Source: Benincasa hispida | Lineage: Eukaryota > Streptophyta > Magnoliopsida > Cucurbitales > Cucurbitaceae | DNA: 64,000 bases | Reading direction: 5' to 3' | Assembly: GCF_009727055.1 (NCBI RefSeq) | Contig: NC_052351.1 | Coordinates: 62,450,367 to 62,514,366, forward strand | Shown: positions 44,127 to 55,199 of the stretch, piece by piece | How positions within the stretch are numbered: the stretch's first letter is position 1 | Layout of the letters: every line of letters starts with the position of its first letter | The notes under the pieces: generated by a model | Databases searched by the model: none | Told to the model about the DNA's origin: nothing | Seen by the model: only the letters and a program-made list of their open reading frames with translations | Made by a program: the position numbers and the translations under genes

Positions 44127-46097
44127 TGTAGGGTTTGGTGTCCTAAATCTCCTTGTAATCTCATAGTTTGTAAACACTATGTAAACATGTTGTTAATAAT
44201 AAAATAAGTGTTATTTTATAAGCATATACTCAATCCAATAAACTAAGAACCGAGGTTATTTTATGTAAATTTAAACAAGTATGTAGAGACATATAGGTGG
44301 ATCTTGTTTAAATGATAACCTAAATGGTCTGTAGTAGATGGATAAGGGTGGGTACCTTATCCTGATGACACTATGTATACGACCTGCTTTGTAGGTGTTA
44401 CAAATGCTGTAAAGTGCTACAAATAATTTGATCCTGATCATTCATTTGGAGACATGCGAGTGGAGGTATCCTATACAAATAGTTCGTATAAGACCGGACC
44501 ACGAAATGATTAGTCTCTTTATATAACGTCACCGAGACTTACATTTTAGTAGGATGACCATAGATGACATGATCTGAATCCTGAGTGAGTTGTGAACTCC
44601 TGCTCATGAAGGCAGTCCTTTGATTTATATGGGTGAGAGTGTCTAGTTGGCTAACTCAACAAGCCTACCATTTTGGGGATTCGTATGATTGGGGAGTTAA
44701 GAACTCAGCTACACAAGATGAAATTCACTCATTCCCCAATACAGGGGTAATTAGATAAATTTCTTCGTTACAGGCTGATTCTGGGTCTTGAACATAGTGG
44801 TCACACTCTCTCTTGGCCAGAGAGGACTCAGACATAGTGTGACTATGACTTATTATTCATTAGAGGAATCAGTGGTACTTAAGGAGTTAGATGTAACTAC
44901 AGGGGAAAAATAAATTTGGACCAGTTGTACTTACGAGAAATTTATGAAGGGTAATCATACTGTTGATTGGTTTTATCCAATGGACACAGAAATATATCTG
45001 TAGTGCGAATAGTGAAACTACTGGTCTTTAGTGGAGTGCTCGATAGTTAACAGATGTTGGAAAATGTAATTAAGGAGTTTAATTAATTATTCACGTACCG
45101 TTAGAGCTTCAAGCTACACGTTCATAAGGTCCCCTTGGTAGCTCAAAAGGATTATGTTGAGAATCAGTTTCTGGGTTAATTTGAATTGTTCACGAGGGAA
45201 TTTAATTATATATGATGTAATTAAATTAATTCAATAATATATGATATAATGTATTTGATACATTAATTGGAGGAATAAATATTTGAATGAGATTCAAATA
45301 GTTGTTAATTTAATATAAATATGATTTATATTAAATGCCATAAAATAGAGAAAAAGAACTATAGTTTATATTGTATGTGATGCAATATTAAAACTATAGG
45401 TTATAAATATAATATGATAAGTTGGTTATCATATTTATTTATATTATTTATTATTTTGAACAATAATCCCTTTTTCTCAAAAACTACCTTAGTGGGTGGT
45501 TATGGAAATTTTATGGCAATTGGAATAAAATGAAAAAGAGTTTTTCATTTTTTACTTCTAAGTCTAAGATTTCCATGAAAAGAAATTACAACAAAAACGC
45601 AAAGAGAGACTATACGATAGTCTACCTGACAAACTCAGAGCATATACGATACGCTCTCTTTGTCTATGCAATAGCCTAAACGATCGAGAAGCTTGCTATG
45701 TGATAGTGCTTCTTCTTTGATCGCCTTCCTCCAAACTCACAAATATCCTCCTAACCAAAATAGTGAGAGCCCACCACTCCTGGGTTCCCACCCTGAGCAT
45801 ACTAAGGAATCCGAGTGGCAGTGTTCTCTTCCATTCGGTTTGTGATTCACTTGAAGAAGGTCTTCAAGTTCTTGTTGCTTTTTTATCAAAGAGTTTGTGA
45901 CTGTTCGAGGGATACGAGAAAAAGTGTTCTTCAAAGGTAATTTACCTTGAACTGTGTATTTTATTTAAATAGCATGTTATAATTTACTTCGATTTGCATA
46001 ATCTGTTTGTTGTACTGTAAATTTATACTTCAATCGAAAATGAAATTTGGATGATCCGCTTCTAATCAAGGAACTTCTCATGTTGAGTTTCCTTTCA
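44127..46097 (+). mobile_element. Solo LTR inserted in copia-3 integrase (TSD CTATC)
   Basis: Perfect 5-bp target duplication CTATC at 44122-44126 and 46098-46102. The termini are TGTAGGGTTTGG and ...tttcctttca. Length 1,971 bp, with no internal region. The integrase sequence is continuous across the site (gattccatgttctatc / aaatcg). It is a different LTR family from copia-1/2/3. No coding sequence. Confidence 0.92.
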
Positions 46098-46102
46098 CTA
46101 TC

Positions 46103-46683
46103 AAATCGTTCTGGAATTCCACGTCCATATACTCACCACCTTGATCAGATCAAAGTGTTTTGAGGTTTTTACCTAATTGATTCTCAACCTTAGCCTTATA
46201 TTCTTTGAACTTTTCAAATGTTTCAGACTTTTAGCGAATTAGGTAAATATGCCCATATCTTAAATAGTCATCAATTGAGCTGATGAAATATTCATACCCT
46301 CCTCTAGCTCTAACATTAATGGGACCACAAAGGTCTGAATGTATCAGCTCTAAGGGTTCTTTGGCTCTAAAACCTTTTCCAGAAAAAGATCTTTTAGTAC
46401 TTTTACCCTTAAGATAGGATTCACATGGTGGTAATGAACTGTCTTCTAACTTATTTAGATGACCGTTCCTAACCAATCTCTCAATCCTGTTCAAATTTAT
46501 GTGACCTAGTCTAAAGTGCCAAAGATAGGTATTTGGAGAGACTTTCCTCTTCTTATTACGAGTTTCAACTGTTTTAAACATCTTTATATTCAAAACGGCC
46601 TTTACCTCGGTCGATTTTAATAAATACAAGTTATTTTCTAATTTTACAGAACAAATTTTGATGTTCTTTGAAGTAATGAACAC
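46103..46683 (-). pseudogene. copia-3 GAG-pre-integrase and integrase N-terminal half
   Basis: At 46231-46683: NTYLWHFRLGHINLNRIERL, PPCESYLKGKSTKRSFSGKG (second Cys of the zinc pair lost), HSDLCGPINVRARGGYEYFI (catalytic Asp), DDYLRYGHIYLIR, then a stop. Residual sequence to 46103 encodes the counterpart of SDQGGEYMDVEFQ with the second catalytic Asp. Confidence 0.8.
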
Positions 46684-46699
46684 ATCATCATTTTCGAAA

Positions 46700-46877
46700 G
46701 AAACCTAATAATTTTACATTCTCATCTTTACCGTTCAAAATTTTAGATGAATCGGGAGATAGAGGAAAATCCTTTGTTAAAACTATTTTATAACCATCAA
46801 CTGCTAGTAATTTGTACGTTGATTCGATTTAACTATTAACTAAATCGGAAGCGAGTATTCTAAAAGAATTTGACATG
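46700..46877 (-). pseudogene. copia-3 gag N-terminal remnant
   Basis: The minus strand from 46877 encodes MSNSFRILASDLVNS, a stop, then KLLAVDGYKIVLTKDFPLSP. This is the gag N terminus, fused almost directly to the pre-integrase region. About 1.5 kb of gag and protease is deleted. Confidence 0.6.
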
Positions 46878-46879
46878 CT

Positions 46880-49095
46880 GAAATTTTAAACAAATTTTAA
46901 TTTATTAAAATTGCATCTAAATCCAAAATCATGTTTTAGCAAAACAAGCAATAATGTAACCATAATCATTATTTATTTGCAACGATACTATAGTGAGTTA
47001 GAATAAGTACTACCAAGGGGCAGTCAAATACTCCTTCACTAAAGCAAAACAATTTTGACCAAACACTATCTCCAGAATAACTCTTATTCCTATAGTTGTT
47101 TAGTTACCATTTTCGGTCATAAATTACTAACTCTTTAGTAATTCTGTAAGTGTAACTCTCCATCTCCATTTTCAGACCTCAGGTGTCGGTCCCAATGATG
47201 CTACCAAAATGAAGAGTCAAGGTTGGGAATGGACCTAAGAAATCCTATCAATTTCTGGAGTTTGATTTGTTCTGAATCCTATGTTACAACCCTTCGAGGG
47301 GATCGCTGTCATTAAACAACTAGCAAGAGCCACCAAAAGCAAACCAGCAGGTGCAACATAGGAATCTCACGATCCAAACTAATGGTAGAGACCACAGGAA
47401 ATGTTGACACATATCTTTCACCCACTTACATTGAACTACATTCCACATTCAACTTGCTCTTGACTCATACAAACACTTTCCGAATGGAGGTCACCCCCAA
47501 GGTGACACAAAGTGTCATATGAATCTCACGGTGTGAACTTTATGGGGACGTGAATGTTGAAATCAATGTATCATATACTTTATTTTTATTTGAACGACTT
47601 TCCCTTATTCACCTAAATCTTGATTTATGCAAATACTTTCCGAATGGAGGTCACTCCCAAGGTAACATGAAATACCGCTTCAATCTTGATTGTGAATTCT
47701 TAGGGACGTGAGAGCTAGAAATAACATATCGTATATGTTATTAATCTCCCACTGAAATATTCTAATAACGTTATAATATAAGTTATTAAACTCCCACTGA
47801 AGTGTTCTACTATTAAATTGGGCATATTTATACTTAGGTTCATTTCGGCTAATTAAACAACCCTAAGTCTATGTGGTTTATCCAAATATAACACTTACAA
47901 AAGGATTTAAACCTACGATGTCTAGGTCATAAATCGTTTTATTACTTCACACCGTTCACGTACGCTTATTAAAGCGGTTAACAATGCTCAATTATATGAC
48001 CATAATCCCCAGGTAGAAGGCGTTCCGTAGACCGTCAACTTAAGTACCTCTAGCCTTAGACAAGATTATATATCGGTTGAGTTTGTAACCACGTTTTACA
48101 AGATGTTGACCTATTTGAACTTATTAAAACGGATGATTAACTTACGTGAGCATGTAACTTATCTTTGTTCTGGATTTTAATGTTTAATTCAATTTTATAA
48201 CAACTTGTAAAAATTAGACATGTTATTATATCCACAACATACATCAAGGCATTCCAATTTAATATAACAGTTATATCAAATAACTAAAACCCTTGTATAC
48301 ATTATAACAATTTATAACATATATATAATGCATGTAACATGCTTCCTATGGTTGGACTTTAAATCTAAATAGCATACAATATGCACAACATGTTTAAATT
48401 TAAATACAACATATATCACATGCATAATTATTTAAATAATACTGATATGGTTCAACTTTGGCATCCTAAGAAAGCATAATAACTAAATTATTACAAAATG
48501 GGTCCAAAAACAGCTTCAAATTGGTGTATAACTACTCGAACCGACCCAAACCGGACCTCTAAGACATCAAAATGGGTGGAACCAGTCCAAAAATGGTTTA
48601 ATCGAACTGGATTGGGGCTGAATCGGACTGAAACTGAAGAAAACCGGTCAAACTAGCCTTCCTCGTTCGTCCTCGCTCAGAAAACTGATTCAATCATTGA
48701 TCTTTGCTGCTCGGCCGGTCCAAGTCATTGCACGACGCTCGACACTCGATGCTTGGTTGAAAAACTCGCTTGTTCGATTGTCTGACTTGCTCAAACTCGT
48801 ACAGCGTTGCAACGTTACCTGGACAAAAAGCTATTGTCCAAAATCTGCTCCACGACCTCGCTTGCTTCAAACACAAAATTACGACCTAATTCGGACTCTA
48901 ATAACTCCAAATAAACTACATACTCTAGAGCATACATTTAAGCTCATCAAACAAGAGCCAATTACAAATTTAACTGGAAATCAAAGAGAAATCTAATGCT
49001 AAAACTGAAAAACATCCATATCAACCCATAAACATGCAATTTCAGAAATTCACCCACCAAAACTCAAATTAACATTAATTGAGTGCTTAAATCAC
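46880..49095 (-). other. copia-3 5' leader
   Basis: Non-coding. It matches the other leaders, with the 'actttccgaatggaggtcac' module at about 47477 and 47636 and the 'cccactgaa.t.ttcta' phrases at 47745-47815. It ends at the primer binding site. Confidence 0.7.
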
Positions 49096-49107
49096 TCTCT
49101 GATACCA
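49096..49107 (-). promoter_or_regulatory. Primer binding site of copia-3
   Basis: Minus strand TGGTATCAGAGA, one mismatch to the initiator-tRNA complement, two bases from the LTR end at 49110. Confidence 0.8.
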
Positions 49108-49109
49108 AT

Positions 49110-49835
49110 TGATGGGATATACAAGCATGCAACGGAAGCAAACAGAATCAATAAGTACTCTAATTATATTTAATTTGAGTTCTAAAAGCATGTTTTTGCA
49201 AGAAAAATATAAGAGGGTTTCTGATTATATAACTTTGATGAGTTCTCTTAAATCCAAGTTGCTCTTCACGTTAATTAAGTGCCAAATTATTAGTAAACTA
49301 CCAAGAAATCTTTTTTACTATTCTCACCCTTGAATTTGAGTGAATTTGTGAAGTTAGAAAATTTGGGTTTTGTGAGGAAGAAGATGAACATCAGAAAACC
49401 CTTTTCTTTGGCTTTAAAAGTTATTTCTTCTTCATCATTCAGGAGGTTTTAATTACCATCAACATTCAAGCGCTTCATCAGCCATGAATACCAGTAGCTA
49501 GTTGAAGAATCCAAGTGGGATTTGTGTCAATTTTCATGAGAAACACCTCAAGCTTGAGAAAAGTGGGAAAAACCCACTAAATTTTCAATTTCCAAGTTTC
49601 CAATTTCTTTGTTTTAATTAATTCACAATTAATCAAATCTAAATCACAATATCTAATTTCTTAAATTGAATCTAAAATGGAAATTAATTTGATTTTTAAA
49701 ATATATTTAATTAATTAAATAATTTAATATAAAATATCAAATTAATCACACGCTTAATTTTAATACATGAATCCTATTCATATAATTGAATATTTAATCA
49801 ATATTTAAATATAATAAACTCTCAAATTTTGTTTA
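49110..49835 (-). repeat. copia-3 5' LTR, partial
   Basis: Minus-sense LTR 3' portion beginning (window orientation) tgatgggatatacaagcatg. It is broken at about 49835, where a plus-strand copia coding fragment begins. Confidence 0.65.
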
Positions 49836-50638
49836 TGTCTCTTTGTACGATACCCTAATGAAACAAAAGGAGGACTATTCTATGATCCCCAAGAAGACAA
49901 AGTGTTTGTCTCGACAAATGCTACATTCTTGGAATAAGATCATGTTAAAAATCATCAACCTCACAGTAAACTAATATTACAAGGAATGACCAAAGATGCT
50001 ATAGAAAAATCAACAAGAGTTGTTGATCAAGCTGGTCCATCAACAACTATTGTTGCCCCGTCACGTCGTTCTCAAGAGTTGAGTGTGCCTCGACGTAGTG
50101 GGAGGGTTATTCAATTCAGCAACCTGAACGTTATATGGGTTTAACTGAAACTCAAAACATCATACAAGATGATGGTTTAAAGGATCCATTAACCTTTAAA
50201 AAGGCAATGGAAGATGTTGATAGGGAACAATAGATAAAAGCCATGGATGTTGAAATGGAGTCGATATACTTCAATTTTTTCTGGGAACTTGTAGATCAAC
50301 CACATGGAGTCAAACCTATAGGTTGCAAATGGATCTACAAAAGAAAACAAGACCAAACTGGCAAGATGCAAACCTACAAAGTCAGATTCGTGGCAAAAAG
50401 GTTTTACCCAAAGAGAAGGGGTTGATTATGAAGAAACCTTTTCTTCTGTTGTCATGATAAAATATATAAGAATACTTCTATCCATTTCCACATATTATGA
50501 CTATGAAATATGGAAAATGGATGTCAAGACAGCTTTTCTGATCGGTCATCTTGATGAAAGTATTTTTATTTCTCAACCAGAAGGGTTCATCAAATAAGGA
50601 CAGGAACAGAAAGTCTGTAAGCTTAAACGATCCATTTA
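49836..50638 (+). pseudogene. copia-4: plus-strand integrase-RT linker fragment
   Basis: The plus strand reads CLFVRYPNETKGGLFYDPQE, NATFLE, NHQPHSKLIL, ELSVPRRSGRVIQ, MDVEMESIYFNFFWELVDQP, PIGCKWIYKRKQDQTGKMQT, MDVKTAFLIGHLDESIF, EQKVCKLKRSI. This is the copia pol from the integrase tail through the RT N terminus, with several stops. It is cut at 50638 inside the RSIYGLKQ motif by CACTA-type sequence. Its orientation is opposite to copia-3. Confidence 0.8.
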
Positions 50639-50773
50639 AAACCGACATTGTAGGTATACCTTTAATGTTGGTTTTAAACTGACATTAAAGATCAACTTTT
50701 CTTTTTTTTTTTAAAAAAAAAAAACCCATTCCCCCCCATTTTTTTTCATTTCCCGCTTCCCGCTTCCCCATCC

Positions 50774-50811
50774 CTGTCTCTTATACACATCTAGATGTGT
50801 ATAAGAGACAG
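50774..50811. other. Nextera/Tn5 mate-pair junction adapter (artefact)
   Basis: The same 38-bp double mosaic end as at 38834, between a homopolymer-rich stretch (50700-50773) and the eIF3b 5' region. It marks a possible chimeric join. Confidence 0.97.
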
Positions 50812-50891
50812 GGTTACGTTAAATAAATCCTTGCAGTGGAAGATCTACTGCTCATTCAAATCTTGCCGCCGACAGAGCTAGTTAGTTCGTC

Positions 50892-51013
50892 ATGGCGGAC
50901 GTGATGCTGATGAAGGAGATTGAGGAAACGGCTGGTCGGCTTGGGATAGATCTCTCCCAAGTTGATTTTGACGCTATTCGTCTCCCTCCTGCGAGGATTT
51001 CGGAATCATTAGG
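50892..51013 (+). pseudogene. eIF3b first-exon fragment, frameshifted
   Basis: From the ATG at 50892 the translation starts MADVMLMKEIEETAGRLGID, then LSQVDFDAIRLPP. This closely resembles the N terminus of plant eukaryotic translation initiation factor 3 subunit b (family pattern 'LGID.SQV.FDSI.LPPGEDFGI'), the cytoplasmic scaffold subunit of eIF3. Directly after LPP, a one-base deletion near 50988 shifts the frame. The expected GEDFGII is encoded in the next frame (gaggatttcggaatcatt), followed by a possible splice donor (ag/gt). About 80 bp upstream looks like 5' UTR. The RRM and WD40 domains are absent. It is a captured exon, not a gene. The identification comes from recognition only. Confidence 0.75.
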
Positions 51014-51173
51014 TCAAAGCTTTATACTTTTATCGTTTGATTTTATATCTTAGTTTGCATTTTCTGAGCTCTCCTTTGAAACGTGATGGGATTATTCGTT
51101 TATTTTGTATCTTAATTTGGATTTTGTATCTTAATTTGTCACTTAACCTGTGTAAACTGTAAAGTAACGCAGG

Positions 51174-53834
51174 TTCCTCATTCTTTTGATTGAATTTGAC
51201 ATTCTTCTGGAGGATACTGATTGGGCTGGTTTGCTTAATTTGATTAAATTTTTTAAAAGTCAGAGGTTTGATGCAGATACTGGACTCCCCAAGTAAGATA
51301 AAAAAGAGTGTTGTTTTAGTGGGTTTACTTTTGGATCGCCTATTATGACTCTTTCTTTTTCTGATATTCTTACCAGGCCAAATGAATTTCGTGATTTTCA
51401 CGAGTATTTTCTTCTTGAGGTAATGCAATGAGGTAGGATTTGTAATGTGTTGTGGAACAGCCTATTTGGTTTCCACAGTTCTGAAATGGTTCTTGTATAA
51501 ACCATATGAAGCCATAAGATTGTCACAATTTGTTGCATACCCTTTCTGGATATCTTATGTGGGCATCGGTTATTCAGTTAATACTCATGCAAAACAACCT
51601 GATACTAATAATATGAAAATCATTAAAATGATACGTAAATAATTCCAATTAAATCAGATACTCTCCAAGTGGATATAATCTTGAAAGCTTTGTCGTTCTC
51701 TTTCTTCCAGATTGTTTAAAAGATAACATTGTTGCCTATTTTTTACGTTCTGCTGTCTCTACAGTCCTATTTTTTACGGTCTGCTGTCTCTACAGTCCTA
51801 TTCTTTTCTATATAGAGTTTGAATTGACCTTTATGCAGACTACATACAAACAATGCACAATAAGGAGTGGCTTATTTTATGAGCATTTTCAGAATATGAA
51901 TCTAATGATCTAAAGGACTTTTTCGTCGGTCTGTGCTGTGGTTATTGATGATTTCAGAATATTTATGATAAATTTATGATGAATTTGGTCTACTAGCGTT
52001 CTTTAACATCCGATTTAAATAGTTAGTATCTAGCTCTGTATTCTGAATTTTTGTGATTTTCTTTTATTTTGCCTGCTGTATTTTCCTTTTCTCAATGGTC
52101 CTCGTATAGAGCAAATTTTTTATTTACTTGCTGACATCAGTTATATAGAAATGCATGGTATCTAGTTTGCATTGATTAATCTAATTCTCAAATCCAGGAG
52201 CTGAGTTATGAAGGTCTTCAAGGTCTTCTCGGCTTAACACATGCAGGAACAGTTCCTGATGTTCTTCCCCCACCAAGATCAGCTCTTTTATCTTCATTTG
52301 TGCTTCCATATAAACCCGAGGTCAGACTCTGCATTCATAATAAGTTGCTTCACTTTTTCTCCCAAAGAGTTATAATACACGTCGCATGTGCTGTCTATTC
52401 AATTCTGTTGGTATTGAATAGTATGTTTTGGAATCCAAATCAATTACTTCAAATGTTCAGAAGTTTGGATATAGTGGTTACTGGTTACTGTTGATATCCC
52501 AATGCATGTTTTATGTTTCAATAATCCAAATGCATGTTTTATGTTTCAATAATCCATATTTTGTATATTCCTGAAGGTAGTTTGTTACACTGCAACTTTC
52601 AGTGAAAAGTTTGTTTCTTTTTCACAAGGAAATATTGAATCATGCTTCTGCTGCTGTTCCCTTGCCTTTAATTGTATCTGGTAGAACCCGAATATATTGA
52701 GAGATAAACGATAACGAAATACAAGATAAATCAAATATTTGAGGTATTTAGACCTTTGAATACTCTCAAGTCCTAAATCATTCACCAAAATATTGCCCCC
52801 TTTCCCCGTTCCCTATCCACTGTATTGATAACCAAACTTCCCTAACCAACTACTTAACTATTTACTAATATACCCCTAATAACCCCTTATACCCAATCCT
52901 ATCAGTATCCTCGTAATTTATTAGAAGGGATGAGTATACCAATTAGAGAGGGAAAAGGATCTAGCGAAGTGGACCACATAGCTATAGGTTACTTCATATG
53001 TTCATTGCAGATAGTGGATGAAGCAAACCTGAAAACGACTAAGTAAACGTATTGCAGATAGGAGATTACAGTATTGCTGTATTTTTTTTCATCATTTCAG
53101 TTCATTGGATTTCTGGAACCATACATGGAAGATAGCCATTTGAAAGGATGGAAGCACTCATCTTTTCTTCAGATGATTCCCTAGGTAATGAACTTACTAG
53201 CTTTCAATTTCTTTTCAGATTCCATAAATTACATTTTAATATTTTCACACTGTTCTACTGCTGTCCAGTGAATTTGCCTATCAAATTACATTGCTCTACT
53301 ACTGTCCAGCGAATTTGCCTATCAAATTACACTGTTCTATAAATTACACGTGTAATTTTATAGTGGAGACTGTTACATCATTCTTTACACCTACCACTCT
53401 GGTGAGAAGAAAGAAGATTATTTTTTGTGCTCTTGGTTTGGAAAGGATAGCATCGAGGTTAGTTAGCATTTAGGGTTTATTTTGAGAAAATCTAACTATT
53501 GTAAGTTACATACTTAAACTTGGAATGTGGTGGTACACTTGCCAATTGAGTTGAATAACTAGTGTTGATTCTCTAAGAAAGGGAATAATAGAAGATGATT
53601 TCCTTGATCTAATGAAAGTACTCTTGATTCCTGTAAAAGAATAATTGCTTGTAAACAAGTGTAGGGATGTTTTCTCATTCCTTACATTTTCATATCATGA
53701 CATATTTAAGTGCCTTTGTACATAAACATATGTGTTTATTGCTGTTAAACCATTTTCTATTATTTCAAACCTCAGGAAGATCAAAAGATGGCTACACGGT
53801 TGACGAATACAATGTCCAACTCGCTGAAAGGGAG
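51174..53834 (+). pseudogene. Captured multi-exon host gene fragment, function not recognised
   Basis: Candidate exons with consensus splice sites: about 51174-51292 ([35 protein letters not shown]; donor gtaag), 51377-51419 (PNEFRDFHEYFLLE), 52198-52320 (ELSYEGLQGLLGLTHAGTVP, DVLPPPRSALLSSFVLPYKP), 53101-53184 (FIGFLEPYMEDSHLKGWKHS, SFLQMIP), 53776-53834 (RSKDGYTVDEYNVQLAERE). The first three join in phase without stops. The fourth ends in an in-frame TAG at its donor, and the join to the fifth is out of phase, which suggests decay. I do not recognise the family. The introns contain local tandem duplications (51734-51800, 52497-52560, 53240-53340). Confidence 0.55.
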
Positions 53835-53926
53835 GTTTGTTTAGGTACCATAAATATAAAGTATACGTGATAAATAGTTTCTATCTTTGGGGATTTCCTT
53901 ATCATATGCTTTTTTTCTTTTGGAAG

Positions 53927-54224
53927 GGTCGTATATTTCAAGGCAAAGAGCCACCCCAGTTTATTGCCCTCTTTCAACTTTTTGTGGGGTGCTCAAGGTG
54001 GTAGTCTATAAAGCTTCTTTCTTAACTCATCTCTTTTGATTAGAATCACGTTGTAGTTTCTTTTACAAGATTTTGATGTGGAACTGAGAGGGCCTTGAGA
54101 GATAGATAACCATCATTTTCTTAATGAATTCTGGTTTAGGGTGGCTTGAGCTCTAGTTTCAAGAAACTCATAGCAGATAAAGCTTTGGCTAATGAAACTT
54201 ACATTGGAAGATTCTGTTGCCCTT
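53927..54224 (+). pseudogene. Villin/gelsolin-family exon pair
   Basis: Exon A (53927-53997) encodes [17 protein letters not shown]. Exon B (54140-54224) encodes GGLSSSFKKLIADKALANET followed by a shifted DSVAL. Plant villins, which cap, sever and bundle actin in the cytoplasm, contain '[21 protein letters not shown]' then 'GGLSSGYK..IADKG..DETYTAD' in adjacent exons of a gelsolin-repeat region, which matches the order and the intron position here. Both exons carry small indels: the VVLK segment of exon A and the TAD segment of exon B are out of frame. It cannot make villin. The identification is from memory of the family. Confidence 0.75.
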
Positions 54225-54474
54225 GTAAAATCATAATCTTTGTATTATTTGTAATTTGTGTTTTCAAGGCTTGAATTATTGTATGCCTTTTAAATTATAA
54301 TTCTATAGCAGAATTTACGGATTAAATGTAATAAATTTACAATCCATACATGAATAATATGTCATAGCCATAGCATTCGATGATGATGTGTCATGTTATA
54401 CTTTTTTACCGAAAAAATGGATTTGGCAAGGGAACTTTAAAAAACAGACAATAATTGATAAAATGGACGATTCA

Positions 54475-54665
54475 AGTTTCAATGTCGGTTATGAATTAAA
54501 AAAAAAAAAAAAACAGGTTTTAATGTCGGTTGCAACTGACAGGCTTTAATCACTAAAGACCTTTAATGTTAGTTGCAACCAACATTGAAGGCTGTGCTAT
54601 TGGTGTTATTGAAGCCCTTTAATGTCGATTTAAAACTGACATTAAAGCCCGAATTTCTTCTAGTG
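54475..54665. repeat. CACTA right terminus and subterminal repeats
   Basis: Repeated 'aatgtcggtt', 'gcaactgaca', 'ctttaatgt.(a/g)(a/g)tt' and complements form an interleaved inverted-repeat block that ends at CTAGTG (54665). In CACTA elements such motifs bind the transposase. Confidence 0.8.
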
Positions 54666-54899
54666 TAAGTATATGGATGAAGTTGGGTATTTCATCCAAG
54701 TAACACTATTGGATGTGGCCCATTTCGTATAAAGATACAAATGATGTGATCCACAAATCATTCATGTAGAGACATGTGAGTGGGAGCATCCTATGTAATG
54801 AGTTTGCATAAGATTGGACCTCGAAACAATCACTTTTCTTTATAACGATAATTTACTGTTAAACCTGACTATTTCAAACTAAAATGACCTAGGATAACA
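54666..54899 (+). repeat. LTR fragment flanking gypsy-3, left part
   Basis: Resembles the family LTR in plus sense (ttgggtatttcatccaagta, aacactattggatgtggccc). It is interrupted at 54899/54900 by gypsy-3 and continues at 62927. Confidence 0.7.
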
Positions 54900-55199
54900 T
54901 GTAACAACCCAAATTTGTACGCATACACTACAGAAAATTAAATGTCAAATATTAAGCAGGACAAAATTTTATTTAACAGGGTGGTAAATGTAATATCCTA
55001 ACCCTAATTTAGAAAGCAGGAAAACAAATAAAATATATAATTAAGAATGAAAAATATATAGGAAAATCGAGTGGAAATTTAGAATTGGAAAAAAACAAAT
55101 AAGAAATTTATTAATTATCCAAAAATAACGAATAAGGTGGAAGAATCAAGGAGGATTAATTAGAGATTGGAGAGAAATATTGGAGAGAAAACTGGGAGA

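Larger units (their letters stand above)
41101..49835 (-). mobile_element. copia-3: decayed Ty1/copia element, minus strand
   Basis: Contains 3' LTR, RNase H, RT, integrase, a trace of gag, leader, primer binding site and partial 5' LTR (49110-49835), all in minus sense and in copia order. Gag and protease are almost wholly deleted, and the RT N terminus is fused to the linker by an internal deletion near 43620-43650. A solo LTR of another family is nested in integrase. Confidence 0.85.
50639..54665 (+). mobile_element. CACTA-type transposon carrying host gene fragments (Pack-CACTA-like)
   Basis: The right terminus reads ...gaatttcttctagtg (CACTAGAAGAAATTC on the other strand), the CACTA superfamily end. 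Inside it (54475-54650) are subterminal repeats built from 'ttaatgtcggtt' and its complement, repeated at least five times. The left side (50639-50690) has the same subterminal repeats (ttaaaaccgacatt; tttaatgttggttttaaact) but no CACTA terminus. No transposase is visible. Between the ends lie exons of three host genes, all plus strand. A sequencing adapter at 50774-50811 separates the left repeats from the gene segment, so the left join is not secure. The outer flanks do not match each other (copia RT on the left, LTR on the right), and I find no target duplication. Confidence 0.6.

Noticed and set aside
51030..51428. 132-codon minus-strand frame
   Set aside because: Antisense to the spliced plus-strand exons and AT-rich introns of the captured gene; lysine-rich low-complexity translation.
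50639..54665. Helitron as the agent of gene capture
   Set aside because: There is no 5' TC / 3' CTRR end with a preceding hairpin at the borders, whereas CACTA subterminal repeats and a CACTA terminus are visible. Not fully excluded, because of the adapter at 50774.
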